A stretch of 64,000 bases of DNA from Clostridium acetobutylicum ATCC 824 (lineage in GTDB: Bacteria > Bacillota > Clostridia > Clostridiales > Clostridiaceae). Both the position numbers and the translations under genes were made by a program. The notes under the pieces were generated by a model. The model did no database searches. It worked only from the letters and a program-made list of their open reading frames with translations, and was not told the DNA's origin. Location: NCBI RefSeq assembly GCF_000008765.1, contig NC_003030.1, forward strand, positions 654,001-718,000, given 5' to 3'. Of this stretch, positions 55,101-63,792 are shown piece after piece. Each line of letters starts with the position of its first letter. The first letter of the stretch is position 1.

Positions 55101-58100
55101 TAGAAAAACTTATGCTTATTTTGAGGATTTTGTTAATGAAGAGGGCAATTTCCTTGCACCAGATAATTATCAAGAATATGAAGATAAGGGAGTTGCGTTT
55201 AGAACATCTCCAACAAATATGGGAATGGGATTAACTTCAAACTTAGTAGCTTATGATTTGGGATTTATCGGAATATTGGAGTTCTGTGAAAGAATGGATA
55301 AGATATTGGGCAGTATGGAGTCTCTTGAAATGTATAAAGGACATTTTTATAATTGGTACGATATAAAAACTAAAGAACCATTGAGACCAAGGTATATATC
55401 CACTGTTGATAGTGGAAATTTAATAGCATATTTATGGCTTATAGATAGAACAATTGACGAGTTCATAGCATCTCCTATCTTTAATTTTAACTTGAAAAAA
55501 GGTCTAATTGATACTATGAATTTAGCGGATGAGGAAATAAAAAATACATCAATTCAAATAGATGGATATTATGAGGATTTGAAAGGTCAATTAAGGGATG
55601 AAGAATTCAGTTTAAACGGGTTCTACATAATATTTTCTAGGGTTCTAGAAAAAGAAGCATATGTAGAAGGAAATGTAAATTCTGAAAAGTTGTATTGGAA
55701 TGTTAAGCTCAAGAATAGTGTTATTAGACTGAAAGCTGGATTTGATAAGTTAATGCCTTGGATAGATGGTGTTAGTCAAGGCGAAGAATATATTTTCGGT
55801 GATTTAAAAGAAGCTACTTTAAGAGTACCTCTTAGAAAATTACCTGAAAAATTGGAAAGGATAAAAGATGCTGTAGAACATAGGAAGAGTAATACTGTAG
55901 ATGAAAATAGAGAAAACTATGGAAAGATGATAAATTTACTGGGTACAGCTAAAAGAGAAATTGAAGAAATTATTAAAAAATTAACAGATATAAAAAATAG
56001 GGTAAATAAAATGGCTGAAAATGCTGATTTTAAAATGCTTTTTGATAAAAGGCGTGATTTATTTTCAATAGGGTATGATATTGAAAGTGATAGTTTGGGA
56101 AAAAGTTATTATGATCTCTTAGCATCTGAGGCAAGACAGGCAAGTTTTATAGCAATTGCAAGGGGAGAAATAAATCAAAATCATTGGTTTAAACTAGGAA
56201 GATCAATAACTAATGTGGAAAAAGAAAAGTGTCTTGTATCTTGGAGTGGAACTATGTTTGAATATCTTATGCCTATTATAATAATGAAAAACTATCCAGA
56301 TACGCTTTTAAGTGAAACATATAGATCAGTTGTTGAAAGTCAAAAAAAATATTGTAGAAAAAGAAAAATTCCATGTTGGGGAATTTCAGAATCAGCATAT
56401 TCAGAAGTAGATAATAAAAATAATTATATGTATAAGGCCTTTGGAGTTCCAGGAATAGGACTTAAAAGAGGACTTTCAGATGAGTTTGTAGTATCGCCTT
56501 ATTCATCTGTAATGGCACTTCAGGTTGATGTTAAAGGTGCAATAAGTAATATGAAAAATCTTTTAAAAGAAGGCGCTGGGGGAAGATATGGATTTTATGA
56601 AGCTATTGATTACACTAAAGAAAGGCTAAGAGGAGGAAAGGATAAGGCTATAGTAAAGTGTTTTATGGTTCACCATGAAGGAATGAGTTTGATGTCTCTA
56701 GATAATGTTATAAACGATAAGATACTTCAAAAAAGGTTTCATAGCATTCCAAGGGTTAAATCAGCTGAGCTTCTTCTACAAGAAAGAGTGCCAAAGAGGA
56801 TTATATACAATGAAGAGAGGGCATTTGAGATTCCAGAACTTAAGGAACAAAGGCAGAAAATAGTAGAGAGAAAGTATTCAACAGCTAAAACTAAATTTCC
56901 AGAAGTTCAGATTTTATCAAATGGTACCTATTCTGCCATGGTTTCAAATAGTGGGAGTGGTTACAGTAAGCGCGATAAAGAATATATATACAGATGGAGA
57001 AAAGACTCCATAGAAGAAAGCTATGGAATGTTCTTCTATATAAGGGATTTAAACAATAACAAATGGTGGAGTGCTGGATATGAGCCTTGTCAGGATGAAG
57101 GTGATAATTATGAAGTCACTTTTTCTATTGATAAGGCAAAGATTAAGAGGGAAGATGAAGGCTTAATTACAAGTACTACAATAACTGTTTCAAATGAAGA
57201 GGATGCAGAAATAAGAAAGATGTCTATAAGAAATAGAAGTAATACAACTAAACTTTTAGAAATAACAAGTTACATGGAGGTTACAGCGGCTCCTTTTGAT
57301 GCAGATTTAGTTCATCCTACCTTCAGTAATTTATTTGTAAGAACAGAGTTTGAACCACAATATGGATGTTTGATTGCTTCACGAAGAAGAAGAAGTGAAA
57401 AAGAAAATAAAAGCTATGTTATGCACTCGATGTTTACGGATGGAGACGTAAATGGAAATATTCAATATGAAACTAGTAGAATTAACTTTATAGGAAGAGG
57501 AAGAGATGTTCATAATCCAGAAGCTTTAAATTCTCCGCTTAAGAATACAATTGGAGATGTGTTAGACCCTGTTATGAGTCTTAGAAGAAGAATAAAATTG
57601 CAGCCAGGAAAAACAATAAATATTTCATATATAACTGCAATCTCATCGTCAAGAGAAGAGGTTTTAGAGATTGCAAAAAAATATTCTTCTCAAAGTAGTA
57701 TAAGAAGAGCATTTGAGATTACAACCACAGAAGTAAAAATGTGGATGAAGTATTTAAATATGATGTCCTCAGAAGCAAATTTGTATGAAATGATGGCATC
57801 TAAAATATTATATCTAAGTGAAAACCTTAATATGAGATCAGATTATATAAAAAATATAAAGAAATCTCAACCAGCGCTTTGGGGATATGGTATTTCAGGT
57901 GATGTTCCAATAATGCTCTTAATTGTAAGAAATGATGGAGATATTGGTTTTGTAAGGCAAATGGTAAGAGCGCATGAGTACTTTGAAATTAAAGGATTAA
58001 ATGTCGATTTAGTAATACTGAATCTCATGGAAAATTCCTACATCCAAGCATTCCAGGATACAATAAATAGTTTTATAAATCAAAATATAGTTAGAACGAA

Positions 58101-60717
58101 AAAGGATAGGATAGGAAAAATATTTGCATTCAATAAATCATTAATGCCAATAGAGGATATGGAATTGCTAATTGGTATTTCAAAACTTGTAATTGATTCT
58201 GATAAAGGTCTAATAGTAAGTCAGCTTAAAGTTCAAGGTAAGGAGTATAAGGAAATTGAAGATATTAAAGTTCATGAAGTTCATTATAATATAAAAGATT
58301 ATAAGTTCAAAATTAATTCACTTAGGTTTTTTAATGATTATGGTGGATTTGATGAGGCTAACAATCAATATGTAATTATTCTAAATGACAATAAGAATAC
58401 TCCAGCACCTTGGATAAATGTTGTGTCTAATGAGAAATTTGGTTTTCATGTATCTGAAAGAGGATCAGCGTATACTTGGTGTGCAAATAGTAGAGAGAAT
58501 AAGATAACCCCTTGGAACAATGATCCTGTGTCAGATGTTTTAGGAGAAGCACTTTATATAAGGGATGAAGTTACAGGAAGGTATTGGAGTATAAGCCCTG
58601 AGCCAGTTAGAGACAATGATGATTATATAATTGAACATGGTTTTGGATACAGTAGTTTTAGCCATTATAAAGAAGGAATAATAGGTAAAATGACAATGTT
58701 TGTTCCTATGTATGATAATGTTAAGCTTATAATTGTAAAGCTTAAAAATAATACTGAGGTTGATAGGAACCTGGCTTTAGCCTATTATGCAAGAATGGTT
58801 TTAGGTGTAGTGGCAGAACATACTGAACAATATATTTCTACAGATATAGATTTGAAAAATAAAATAATTTACTCAAGAAATCCCTACAGCACAAGCTTTG
58901 GTAGCTTAAATGCTTTTCTTAAAATATATGGGGGAGAAGACGAAAGTTTCACAGGTAGTAGAAGAGAATTTATCGGAAGAGGAAATAATCTTCACATACC
59001 ACAGGCAATGAAAAAGGCTAGGTTATCAAATACAGCTGGAAGTGGAATAGAACCGTGCATGGCTGAAAAAGTAAAAATTACTTTAAAACCAAATGAGGAA
59101 AAGGAAATAGTAATAATGTTAGGTGAAGAAACTTCACTAGCACAAATTAAGAGTGTAACAGATAGATATTCTTCTATTGAAAATTCAGAAAGAGAGCTTA
59201 CAAATACAAAAGAATATTGGAAATCTATTTTGAATACTGTTGTTGTAAACACGCCCGATGAGAGTATGAATATAATAATGAATGGATGGCTTATGTATCA
59301 GCTTATATCCTGTAGATTATGGTCTAGAACTGCTTTTTATCAGTCTGGAGGAGCTTATGGTTTCAGAGATCAGCTTCAAGATACTATGCCACTTACCTTT
59401 GTTAGACCAGATATGACAAGAAAGCAAATTCTTATCAGTGCATCAAGACAGTTTGTAGAAGGAGATGTTCAGCATTGGTGGCATCCAGTTGTGGATAGTG
59501 GTATAAGAACTAGATTTTCGGATGATTTATTATGGCTTCCTTACGTAACTATAGATTATATAAAGGGAACTGGTGATTTAAGCATCTTAGATGAAGTTGT
59601 TCCTTATATAGAGGATGAACCACTAAAAGAGGGTGAAGATGAGAGATATAGTCTTACAAAAGTTTCAGATAAGACAGGAACGATATATGAACACTGTATA
59701 AAGGCAATAGATAAGGCTCTTAAATTTGGAATTCACAATATACCTCTTATGGGAAGTGGTGACTGGAATGACGGAATGAACACTGTAGGTAATAAAGGAA
59801 AAGGTGAAAGTGTATGGCTTGGATGGTTTTTATATTCCATTCTTCAAAATTTTAAAGATATAGCAAAATTGAAGAATGACGATTACAGAAGCGGAAGGTA
59901 TTTAGAATTAAGTGATTTTATACGAGAAAGTATAGATAAAAATGCATGGGATGGAAATTGGTATAGGAGAGCTTATTTTGATGACGGTACTCCTCTTGGT
60001 TCAGCACAGAATGATGAATGCCAGATAGATTCGTTGTCACAGTCCTGGGCACTTATATCAGGTGGAGGTAAAACTGATAGAGCTAAGGTAGCAATGCAGT
60101 CAATTGAAAAGTATCTTGTAAAGGAAGACAGAGGAATGATATTACTTCTAACACCTCCTTTTGATGATTCTAAGTTAAATCCAGGATATATAAAAGGGTA
60201 TGTACCAGGAGTTAGAGAGAATGGAGGTCAATACACTCATGCAGCTACTTGGGTAATACTTGCTATGACAAAGTTGGGTGAAGGTAAAAAGGCATGGAAA
60301 TTATTTAATATGATAAATCCTATAAATCATTCAAGATCTTTCTATGATTGTCAAACCTATAAGGTTGAACCTTATGTAATGGCAGCGGATGTTTATGCAA
60401 AAGAACCCCATGTTGGAAGAGGTGGTTGGACTTGGTACACAGGTACTGCTGGTTGGATGTATAGGGTTGGACTTGAGGGTATACTTGGATTAAAACTAAA
60501 AGAAGGTAAAGGTTTTACAATTGAACCATGTGTTCCAAACAAATGGTATTCCTATAGCATGCAATATAGACATAAGAACAGTGTATATCATATAGATGTT
60601 AGAAGAGGAGATAAAAGAGAAATTTTACTAGATGGTAAAGTAATGGAAGATAGAATAATTCCGTTTTTGGAGGACGGTGATCATAAGGTTGATGTTATTA
60701 TAGAGAAGAATATATAG
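52105..60717 (+). CDS. NdvB-type cyclic glucan synthase/GH94 phosphorylase giant protein
   Basis: Product of 2870 residues. One N-terminal membrane segment (1-20), soluble region, two segments at about 413-462, a GT84-like glycosyltransferase domain with acidic motif TLDEDTRMPRD (Asp633 on) and HDLLEGAYTR and HRWVRGDWQ, then more membrane segments (about 813-980). A glycoamylase-type domain (about 1330-1565, GRYGFYEAIDYT) follows. Two GH94-type beta-sandwich domains lead to the GH94 phosphorylase barrel (about 2370-2800) with GFRDQLQDTMPLTFV and SGDWNDGMNTVG (Asp2553, Asp2556). The family makes cyclic beta-1,2-glucan in rhizobia; the product here is unproven. ATG at 52105 with AAAGGA. Stand-alone gene flanked by terminators. 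Confidence 0.9.
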   Translation: MLYVYIFLLCLIIFLIYILRDINRKKSYNHNGKINLHEDFHNDYLDAIKKYNSMPKRKSRSVLIKKLDRSYKGLLRGYEYFDREIRNKKEIVPAAEWLLDNLYLIEKEYKDIKHNMPEICYKKLPIVIEGAFRGLPRAYYLGMKIVNKLDGKISEDTVVSYVHEYQKKSILTSSEIWALPLMFRMAVIQNIGRITESMVFAQNEKAKADKLGYEIINSGNANSEKIRKLLKDEGIMTSHFIERFIKILRDNGVDNKEVYDYIDRKLEMQETTTSEMVVLEHQRQAEFQVLMGNCINAIREIEALNWKQCFEKLSIVESILKDDPSNIYKSMDFSSKDYYRHNIEKISRRMKIPESFVARAAVRCAREDDSESDIKKHVGYYIIDEGIDRLKNKIGIREKGISRIMSTLNNHKVGVYIWINILGTIALSLFLLYLIFRGTNEYRNWIYVLGFLAILIPCSEMVNSVLNWSVNHLTTPKFVCKIELPKGIPDYAKTIVVIPAIINSARKAKNLIENLEVYYLANKEKNLYFALLGDFRDSNIKTEESDYKINKVALRAVKDLNKKYCQNEREIFFFLNRERKLNTSEGKWIGWERKRGKLMEFNSLLRGDKNTSYNVISGSLKELYDAKYIITLDEDTRMPRDTAKKLIGAMIHVLNIPVIKENKVIRGYGVMQPRVNINSISANKTIYSKVFSGEAGIDTYSTAVSDVYQDLFGEGIFAGKGIYNIDVFQTMLKNQIPENRVLSHDLLEGAYTRSALVTDVEFIDGYPAYYTSSSKRLHRWVRGDWQLVRWIFQKSPIDTLSKWKIFDNLRRSLIAPAIIILILLSITLLPYSSDKWLAVAFLSLIFPWLFDVSEVAISPIRGMNLSGKLVGSKIVIEQMFLIFSFLPYKACLMVDAIARTIYRLTISKKNLLQWQTSADSENLSKKSLNNYINTMWIGSLIAVIIGITSFYKNVTIGLIMFPLSILWFISPFTAYFISKESEGTQNISTSDVEFLRLTARKTYAYFEDFVNEEGNFLAPDNYQEYEDKGVAFRTSPTNMGMGLTSNLVAYDLGFIGILEFCERMDKILGSMESLEMYKGHFYNWYDIKTKEPLRPRYISTVDSGNLIAYLWLIDRTIDEFIASPIFNFNLKKGLIDTMNLADEEIKNTSIQIDGYYEDLKGQLRDEEFSLNGFYIIFSRVLEKEAYVEGNVNSEKLYWNVKLKNSVIRLKAGFDKLMPWIDGVSQGEEYIFGDLKEATLRVPLRKLPEKLERIKDAVEHRKSNTVDENRENYGKMINLLGTAKREIEEIIKKLTDIKNRVNKMAENADFKMLFDKRRDLFSIGYDIESDSLGKSYYDLLASEARQASFIAIARGEINQNHWFKLGRSITNVEKEKCLVSWSGTMFEYLMPIIIMKNYPDTLLSETYRSVVESQKKYCRKRKIPCWGISESAYSEVDNKNNYMYKAFGVPGIGLKRGLSDEFVVSPYSSVMALQVDVKGAISNMKNLLKEGAGGRYGFYEAIDYTKERLRGGKDKAIVKCFMVHHEGMSLMSLDNVINDKILQKRFHSIPRVKSAELLLQERVPKRIIYNEERAFEIPELKEQRQKIVERKYSTAKTKFPEVQILSNGTYSAMVSNSGSGYSKRDKEYIYRWRKDSIEESYGMFFYIRDLNNNKWWSAGYEPCQDEGDNYEVTFSIDKAKIKREDEGLITSTTITVSNEEDAEIRKMSIRNRSNTTKLLEITSYMEVTAAPFDADLVHPTFSNLFVRTEFEPQYGCLIASRRRRSEKENKSYVMHSMFTDGDVNGNIQYETSRINFIGRGRDVHNPEALNSPLKNTIGDVLDPVMSLRRRIKLQPGKTINISYITAISSSREEVLEIAKKYSSQSSIRRAFEITTTEVKMWMKYLNMMSSEANLYEMMASKILYLSENLNMRSDYIKNIKKSQPALWGYGISGDVPIMLLIVRNDGDIGFVRQMVRAHEYFEIKGLNVDLVILNLMENSYIQAFQDTINSFINQNIVRTKKDRIGKIFAFNKSLMPIEDMELLIGISKLVIDSDKGLIVSQLKVQGKEYKEIEDIKVHEVHYNIKDYKFKINSLRFFNDYGGFDEANNQYVIILNDNKNTPAPWINVVSNEKFGFHVSERGSAYTWCANSRENKITPWNNDPVSDVLGEALYIRDEVTGRYWSISPEPVRDNDDYIIEHGFGYSSFSHYKEGIIGKMTMFVPMYDNVKLIIVKLKNNTEVDRNLALAYYARMVLGVVAEHTEQYISTDIDLKNKIIYSRNPYSTSFGSLNAFLKIYGGEDESFTGSRREFIGRGNNLHIPQAMKKARLSNTAGSGIEPCMAEKVKITLKPNEEKEIVIMLGEETSLAQIKSVTDRYSSIENSERELTNTKEYWKSILNTVVVNTPDESMNIIMNGWLMYQLISCRLWSRTAFYQSGGAYGFRDQLQDTMPLTFVRPDMTRKQILISASRQFVEGDVQHWWHPVVDSGIRTRFSDDLLWLPYVTIDYIKGTGDLSILDEVVPYIEDEPLKEGEDERYSLTKVSDKTGTIYEHCIKAIDKALKFGIHNIPLMGSGDWNDGMNTVGNKGKGESVWLGWFLYSILQNFKDIAKLKNDDYRSGRYLELSDFIRESIDKNAWDGNWYRRAYFDDGTPLGSAQNDECQIDSLSQSWALISGGGKTDRAKVAMQSIEKYLVKEDRGMILLLTPPFDDSKLNPGYIKGYVPGVRENGGQYTHAATWVILAMTKLGEGKKAWKLFNMINPINHSRSFYDCQTYKVEPYVMAADVYAKEPHVGRGGWTWYTGTAGWMYRVGLEGILGLKLKEGKGFTIEPCVPNKWYSYSMQYRHKNSVYHIDVRRGDKREILLDGKVMEDRIIPFLEDGDHKVDVIIEKNI

Positions 60718-60720
60718 AAG

Positions 60721-60762
60721 TTAAAATTGCGAAGCTCTCAAGACAAGAGCTTCGCAATTTTA
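60721..60762. terminator. Bidirectional terminator after NdvB gene
   Basis: TTAAAATTGCGAAGCTCT and AGAGCTTCGCAATTTTAA form a perfect 18-bp stem with a 6- to 7-base loop. Serves the giant gene and the converging reverse-strand gene. Confidence 0.9.
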
Positions 60763-60765
60763 ACT

Positions 60766-61320
60766 TTACTTTGGACTTAGCTTATTTATTAAGAATTTAA
60801 AGTTATCTTCTGCTAATAACTCTTTTTTATTAGTATCTAAAATCTTCTCATCGTAGGTGTTTATGTTCTTTTCAAAATTATCTAGGGCTGAATTTATAGC
60901 CTCCTTAAAAAGTGGAATCAAACTTATTATTTTGCTTAGCTTATCTACATAGGTATCATCGTAAAGCCTAAAGCAATGAAATGAGTCTGAGGTCAACCTA
61001 CCATCATCAAATATGTAAATATATCGAGCGTTTTCTTCAGGTAAATTTAATTCTATTTTATGTTTGTATAACCTAAACGAAGAAGAGGATTTTTTTACGT
61101 ATACAGGGAATATTATAGAAAAAAGTGAAGATATTTTATTTTCTTCTTCTACTAATCCTGTAAAATCATTTTCGTAAAGTTTTGTTATAATTTCATCAGT
61201 GAAAATTGAATTCTTAATTGCCTTGCCTAGTTTGACTCTAAGGTTTTGTTCTCTTTCGCCAGCAAACAAATTGTCTATAGAACTAAACAATTTATTAATT
61301 GGATTCTTTTTATTATTCAT
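60766..61320 (-). CDS. Uncharacterised protein, 184 residues
   Basis: I do not recognise the family. The protein is soluble (no signal, no membrane segment), Lys- and Asn-rich with an N-terminal helical region (NPINKLFSSIDNLFAGEREQ), a middle beta-rich part (VYVKKSSSSFRLYKHKIELN, YIYIFDDGRL) and a helical C-terminus (LIPLFKEAINSALDNFEKN). A strong AAAAAGGAGA ribosome site supports expression. It lies 14 bases after lrgB on the same strand, so is probably the last gene of the lrgAB operon. Confidence 0.75.
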   Translation of the reverse strand: MNNKKNPINKLFSSIDNLFAGEREQNLRVKLGKAIKNSIFTDEIITKLYENDFTGLVEEENKISSLFSIIFPVYVKKSSSSFRLYKHKIELNLPEENARYIYIFDDGRLTSDSFHCFRLYDDTYVDKLSKIISLIPLFKEAINSALDNFEKNINTYDEKILDTNKKELLAEDNFKFLINKLSPK

Positions 61321-61334
61321 AAATAATCTCCTTT

Positions 61335-62039
61335 TTACTTAGTAAGCATTAAAAATAAATGCCATATAAGAGGAGCTAAAAATACGGTGATAATTCCTGA
61401 AAGTGCCATAGTTAAACTACTCATTGCTCCTTCTGTTTCACCTATTTCCATAGCCTTTGCAGTTCCAACTGCATGAGAGCATGCTCCCATAGCTATACCC
61501 ATAGCTACTTTATCTTTAAACTTTAACAGTTTATATAGAAATGGTCCTACAATAGTTCCAAGAATTCCAGTTATTATAATTGAAACAACAGTAATAGCAG
61601 GTATGCCACCAAGCTGTCTTGATAGCTCCATTCCTATTGGTGTTGTTATGGACTTTGGAAGCAGTGATTCTGTTAAAGCATCAGAAAAGTTAAATAATCT
61701 TGAAAATAAAATTATATAAATAATTCCGGAAGCAGCGCCGCATAAAATTCCAATGATTATTGGTAAAGCATTCTTTTTGAATAACGAAAACTTCTTATAA
61801 AATGGCAAAGCAAGAGCTACTGTAGCTGGTGATAAAAAGAAGGAAATTAGCTGTCCACCTTTATTATAATCAGTATATTTTATATTAAACTTTAGTAAAA
61901 AAGATATTAATATAATAATAGAGATTAAAAGTGGATTAAAAATTGAAAGCTTTGTTTTTTCCTTTAAAAATTCTCCTATTAAGTAAGCTACCAAAGAAAT
62001 TAGTACACCGAATACTGGAGAAGTAACTAAACTATTCAC
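61335..62039 (-). CDS. lrgB: LrgB family antiholin-like/glycolate-pyruvate exporter protein
   Basis: Product of 234 residues with about seven membrane segments and the LrgB motifs TESLLPKSITTPIGMELSRQ, GGIPAITVVSIIITGILG and MGIAMGACSHAVGTAKAMEIGE. It overlaps lrgA by eight bases. LrgAB/CidAB proteins modulate murein hydrolase activity or export small organic acids such as pyruvate. Part of a three-gene reverse operon. Confidence 0.92.
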   Translation of the reverse strand: MNSLVTSPVFGVLISLVAYLIGEFLKEKTKLSIFNPLLISIIILISFLLKFNIKYTDYNKGGQLISFFLSPATVALALPFYKKFSLFKKNALPIIIGILCGAASGIIYIILFSRLFNFSDALTESLLPKSITTPIGMELSRQLGGIPAITVVSIIITGILGTIVGPFLYKLLKFKDKVAMGIAMGACSHAVGTAKAMEIGETEGAMSSLTMALSGIITVFLAPLIWHLFLMLTK

Positions 62040-62385
62040 GGGTAAGCACCTTCCTTAAAAAATTTACTACGTAAGCTGTCACAATCCAGACTAAGATTGT
62101 AGAGATAATCACTATAGTCATTAATTTGAGCCACTTTCCTTTAAGTATTCCAAAGGATGTCATAAGACCCACTCCGGCAGGAACGAAGAAAAATGACATA
62201 TGTGATATCAAAACATCGCATATATCTTCAATCATTTCTACTTTTATTATTTTTGTATAGAGTGCAAGAAATAATAAAATGAGTCCTAAAACAGTTCCGG
62301 GGATAGGAAGGTTGAATACTAGTTGGATTATTACACCAAGAAAGTACGCACTTAAAATAATCATTAACTGCTTTAAGTATTTCAA
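62032..62385 (-). CDS. lrgA: LrgA family holin-like protein
   Basis: Product of 117 residues with four membrane segments and the family pattern (LSAYFLGVIIQLVFNLPIPG, VLGLILLFLALYTKI, SHMSFFFVPAGVGLMTSFGI). TTG start with AAGAGGCG upstream. Partner of LrgB. The promoter lies in 62386-62460; no LytS/LytR-type regulator is next to it. Confidence 0.9.
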   Translation of the reverse strand: MKYLKQLMIILSAYFLGVIIQLVFNLPIPGTVLGLILLFLALYTKIIKVEMIEDICDVLISHMSFFFVPAGVGLMTSFGILKGKWLKLMTIVIISTILVWIVTAYVVNFLRKVLTRE

Positions 62386-62464
62386 AATATCGCCTCTTTT
62401 GTTTATGGATTTTATACAACTTCATAAATATATCACATTCTTTTGTAGAGAACAATAATATAAA

Positions 62465-62508
62465 AAAGCATGTAATCGTTACAAAAAAATAATAACGATT
62501 ACATGTTT
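62465..62508 (-). terminator. Terminator of small coat-protein genes
   Basis: CATGTAATCGTTA and TAACGATTACATG form a perfect 13-bp stem with an 11-base loop. On the reverse strand CTTTTTTATATT follows. It separates the coat genes from lrgA. The plus-strand side is also T-rich. Confidence 0.85.
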
Positions 62509-62596
62509 TGGTGTTTTAGTTATAAAATTTTAATTAGAGATAATTGAATATATTTCAAGATGAGAAGATGTAATTATGTTAAATTATATGCAATAT

Positions 62597-62893
62597 TTAC
62601 CTGTTTAGATTCAAAGAGGTTTCAGTTGATTTCATATCAGTTTTATATTGTTCTTGCATATTATAGGGATGGTAATAACCGTTTGTCATCATGTAGTTCA
62701 ATATTTTTTCGTGGCAGTTTATACCTTCATCAAGATGTTTCCTTAAAATAGCTCTTACTCTAGGTGTAGCTGTTTCAGTTATAGCTACAGCATAGTTTTT
62801 TACTCCAGACTTAGTTGAAATTAAGAAGTCTGTTGCCACGACGTGATCATTAAGCACATCCATTCCCGTTATACTTTCTAAAACACTATTCAT
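62597..62893 (-). CDS. CotF-like spore coat protein, 98 residues
   Basis: Small helical protein with the coat F signature (LNDHVVATDFLISTKSGVKNYAVAITETATPRVRAILRKHLDEG and then YYHPYNMQEQ). Such ferritin-like helical bundles occur in clostridial and Bacillus spore coats. AGGAGG site before the ATG; it follows the 76-residue gene by 19 bases in one operon. About 88 bases after it, the terminator at 62508; nothing else is seen there. Confidence 0.85.
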   Translation of the reverse strand: MNSVLESITGMDVLNDHVVATDFLISTKSGVKNYAVAITETATPRVRAILRKHLDEGINCHEKILNYMMTNGYYHPYNMQEQYKTDMKSTETSLNLNR

Positions 62894-62912
62894 AGTAGGA
62901 CCTCCTTTTTAA

Positions 62913-63143
62913 TTATTGATGCATAACACCTTCTGGAGAACACATATCCGAATCCTTTATAAGTTCTTTAAGTTCTCCTATTTGTCTTTTTGTTGTACTG
63001 ATGTCATCTTGTAAAATTGACTTTAGGTTGGGATCAGAAACTAATCCGGTCATGACAGTTGTTTTTGTTAAACACAAATTTTTGAATGTTAAAAGCTCAT
63101 GTAATTCCATTGTTTCATGTACTCCGAGTTTAGGTTGTTGCAT
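62913..63143 (-). CDS. Small CotF-related spore coat protein, 76 residues
   Basis: Helical protein (KLGVHETMELHELLTFKNLCLTK ... LVSDPNLKSILQDDI) of the kind encoded next to CotF-domain genes. I chose the ATG at 63143 because GATGGAGGTGATA precedes it; an earlier in-frame ATG at 63161 overlaps that site. The two genes together probably make a coat complex. Confidence 0.82.
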   Translation of the reverse strand: MQQPKLGVHETMELHELLTFKNLCLTKTTVMTGLVSDPNLKSILQDDISTTKRQIGELKELIKDSDMCSPEGVMHQ

Positions 63144-63178
63144 AAATATCACCTCCATCATTTACTTCAAGTTTATAT

Positions 63179-63206
63179 TTTGCATATATTATATAAAATA
63201 TGCAAA
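63179..63206. promoter_or_regulatory. Inverted repeat in divergent promoter region
   Basis: TTTGCATAT and ATATGCAAA, nine bases each, separated by 10 bases, in the 114-base divergent gap between the coat operon and the ferritin-like gene; TATAAT follows at 63215. Looks like an operator; the protein is unknown. Confidence 0.4.
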
Positions 63207-63257
63207 GAATTTGATATAATAAGATACATTTTATAACTTAAAAAAGGGGATGAAGAA

Positions 63258-63656
63258 ATTATAAAAGAGGATATTACAAGTAAAGAAAGAAAAAAATTAA
63301 TAAAAGCGCAGCAGGGAGAGTTAGATGCTGTAATAGTATATAAAAAACTATCATCTATACTAAAGGAAGAAGAGTATAAAAAAACATTTTTGAGCATTGC
63401 TGCTGACGAAGGAAAACATGCAGCAATACTCAAAAAGTATACCGAAGAAAAATTGATACCTAAAAAATTAAAGGCTAATTTTGTGTATATCATTTATAGC
63501 ATCTTTGGACTTAAATTTACTCTTGGTATTTTAGAAAAAGGTGAATTTAAGGCTGCTGAAGCATATTTACCTCTTCAGGATAAATTTAAGGCTATTAAAG
63601 AGATACTTGATGATGAAAAAAGACATGGGGAACTTATGAATAATATGAAAAAGTAG
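63258..63656 (+). CDS. Ferritin-like di-iron (rubrerythrin-type) protein with ATT start
   Basis: The frame is open from 63237 to 63656 and encodes about 132 residues from ATT at 63258: IKEDITSKERKKLIKAQQGE, helix with ELDAVIVYKKLS, SIAADEGKHAAILKKYTEE and DDEKRHGELMNNMKK. Two ExxH motifs (EGKH, EKRH) plus upstream Glu residues make a four-helix di-iron site. There is no ATG, GTG or TTG before 63390, which would remove helix 1 and its Glu. AAAGGGG (63243-63249) stands eight bases before the ATT, so initiation at ATT is the best reading. Likely role: oxidative stress or iron handling. Confidence 0.75.
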   Translation: MIKEDITSKERKKLIKAQQGELDAVIVYKKLSSILKEEEYKKTFLSIAADEGKHAAILKKYTEEKLIPKKLKANFVYIIYSIFGLKFTLGILEKGEFKAAEAYLPLQDKFKAIKEILDDEKRHGELMNNMKK

Positions 63657-63792
63657 TATTATTATGTAATATAAGAATAAGGTTCTAGGAAAAGTTAAGC
63701 TATACTTAATTAATTCTTGAAAATAGCATATCAATCATTTAAAATTGTAGAGTATTAAACAATTTTAAATTATACAATTTAAGGAGTTAATT

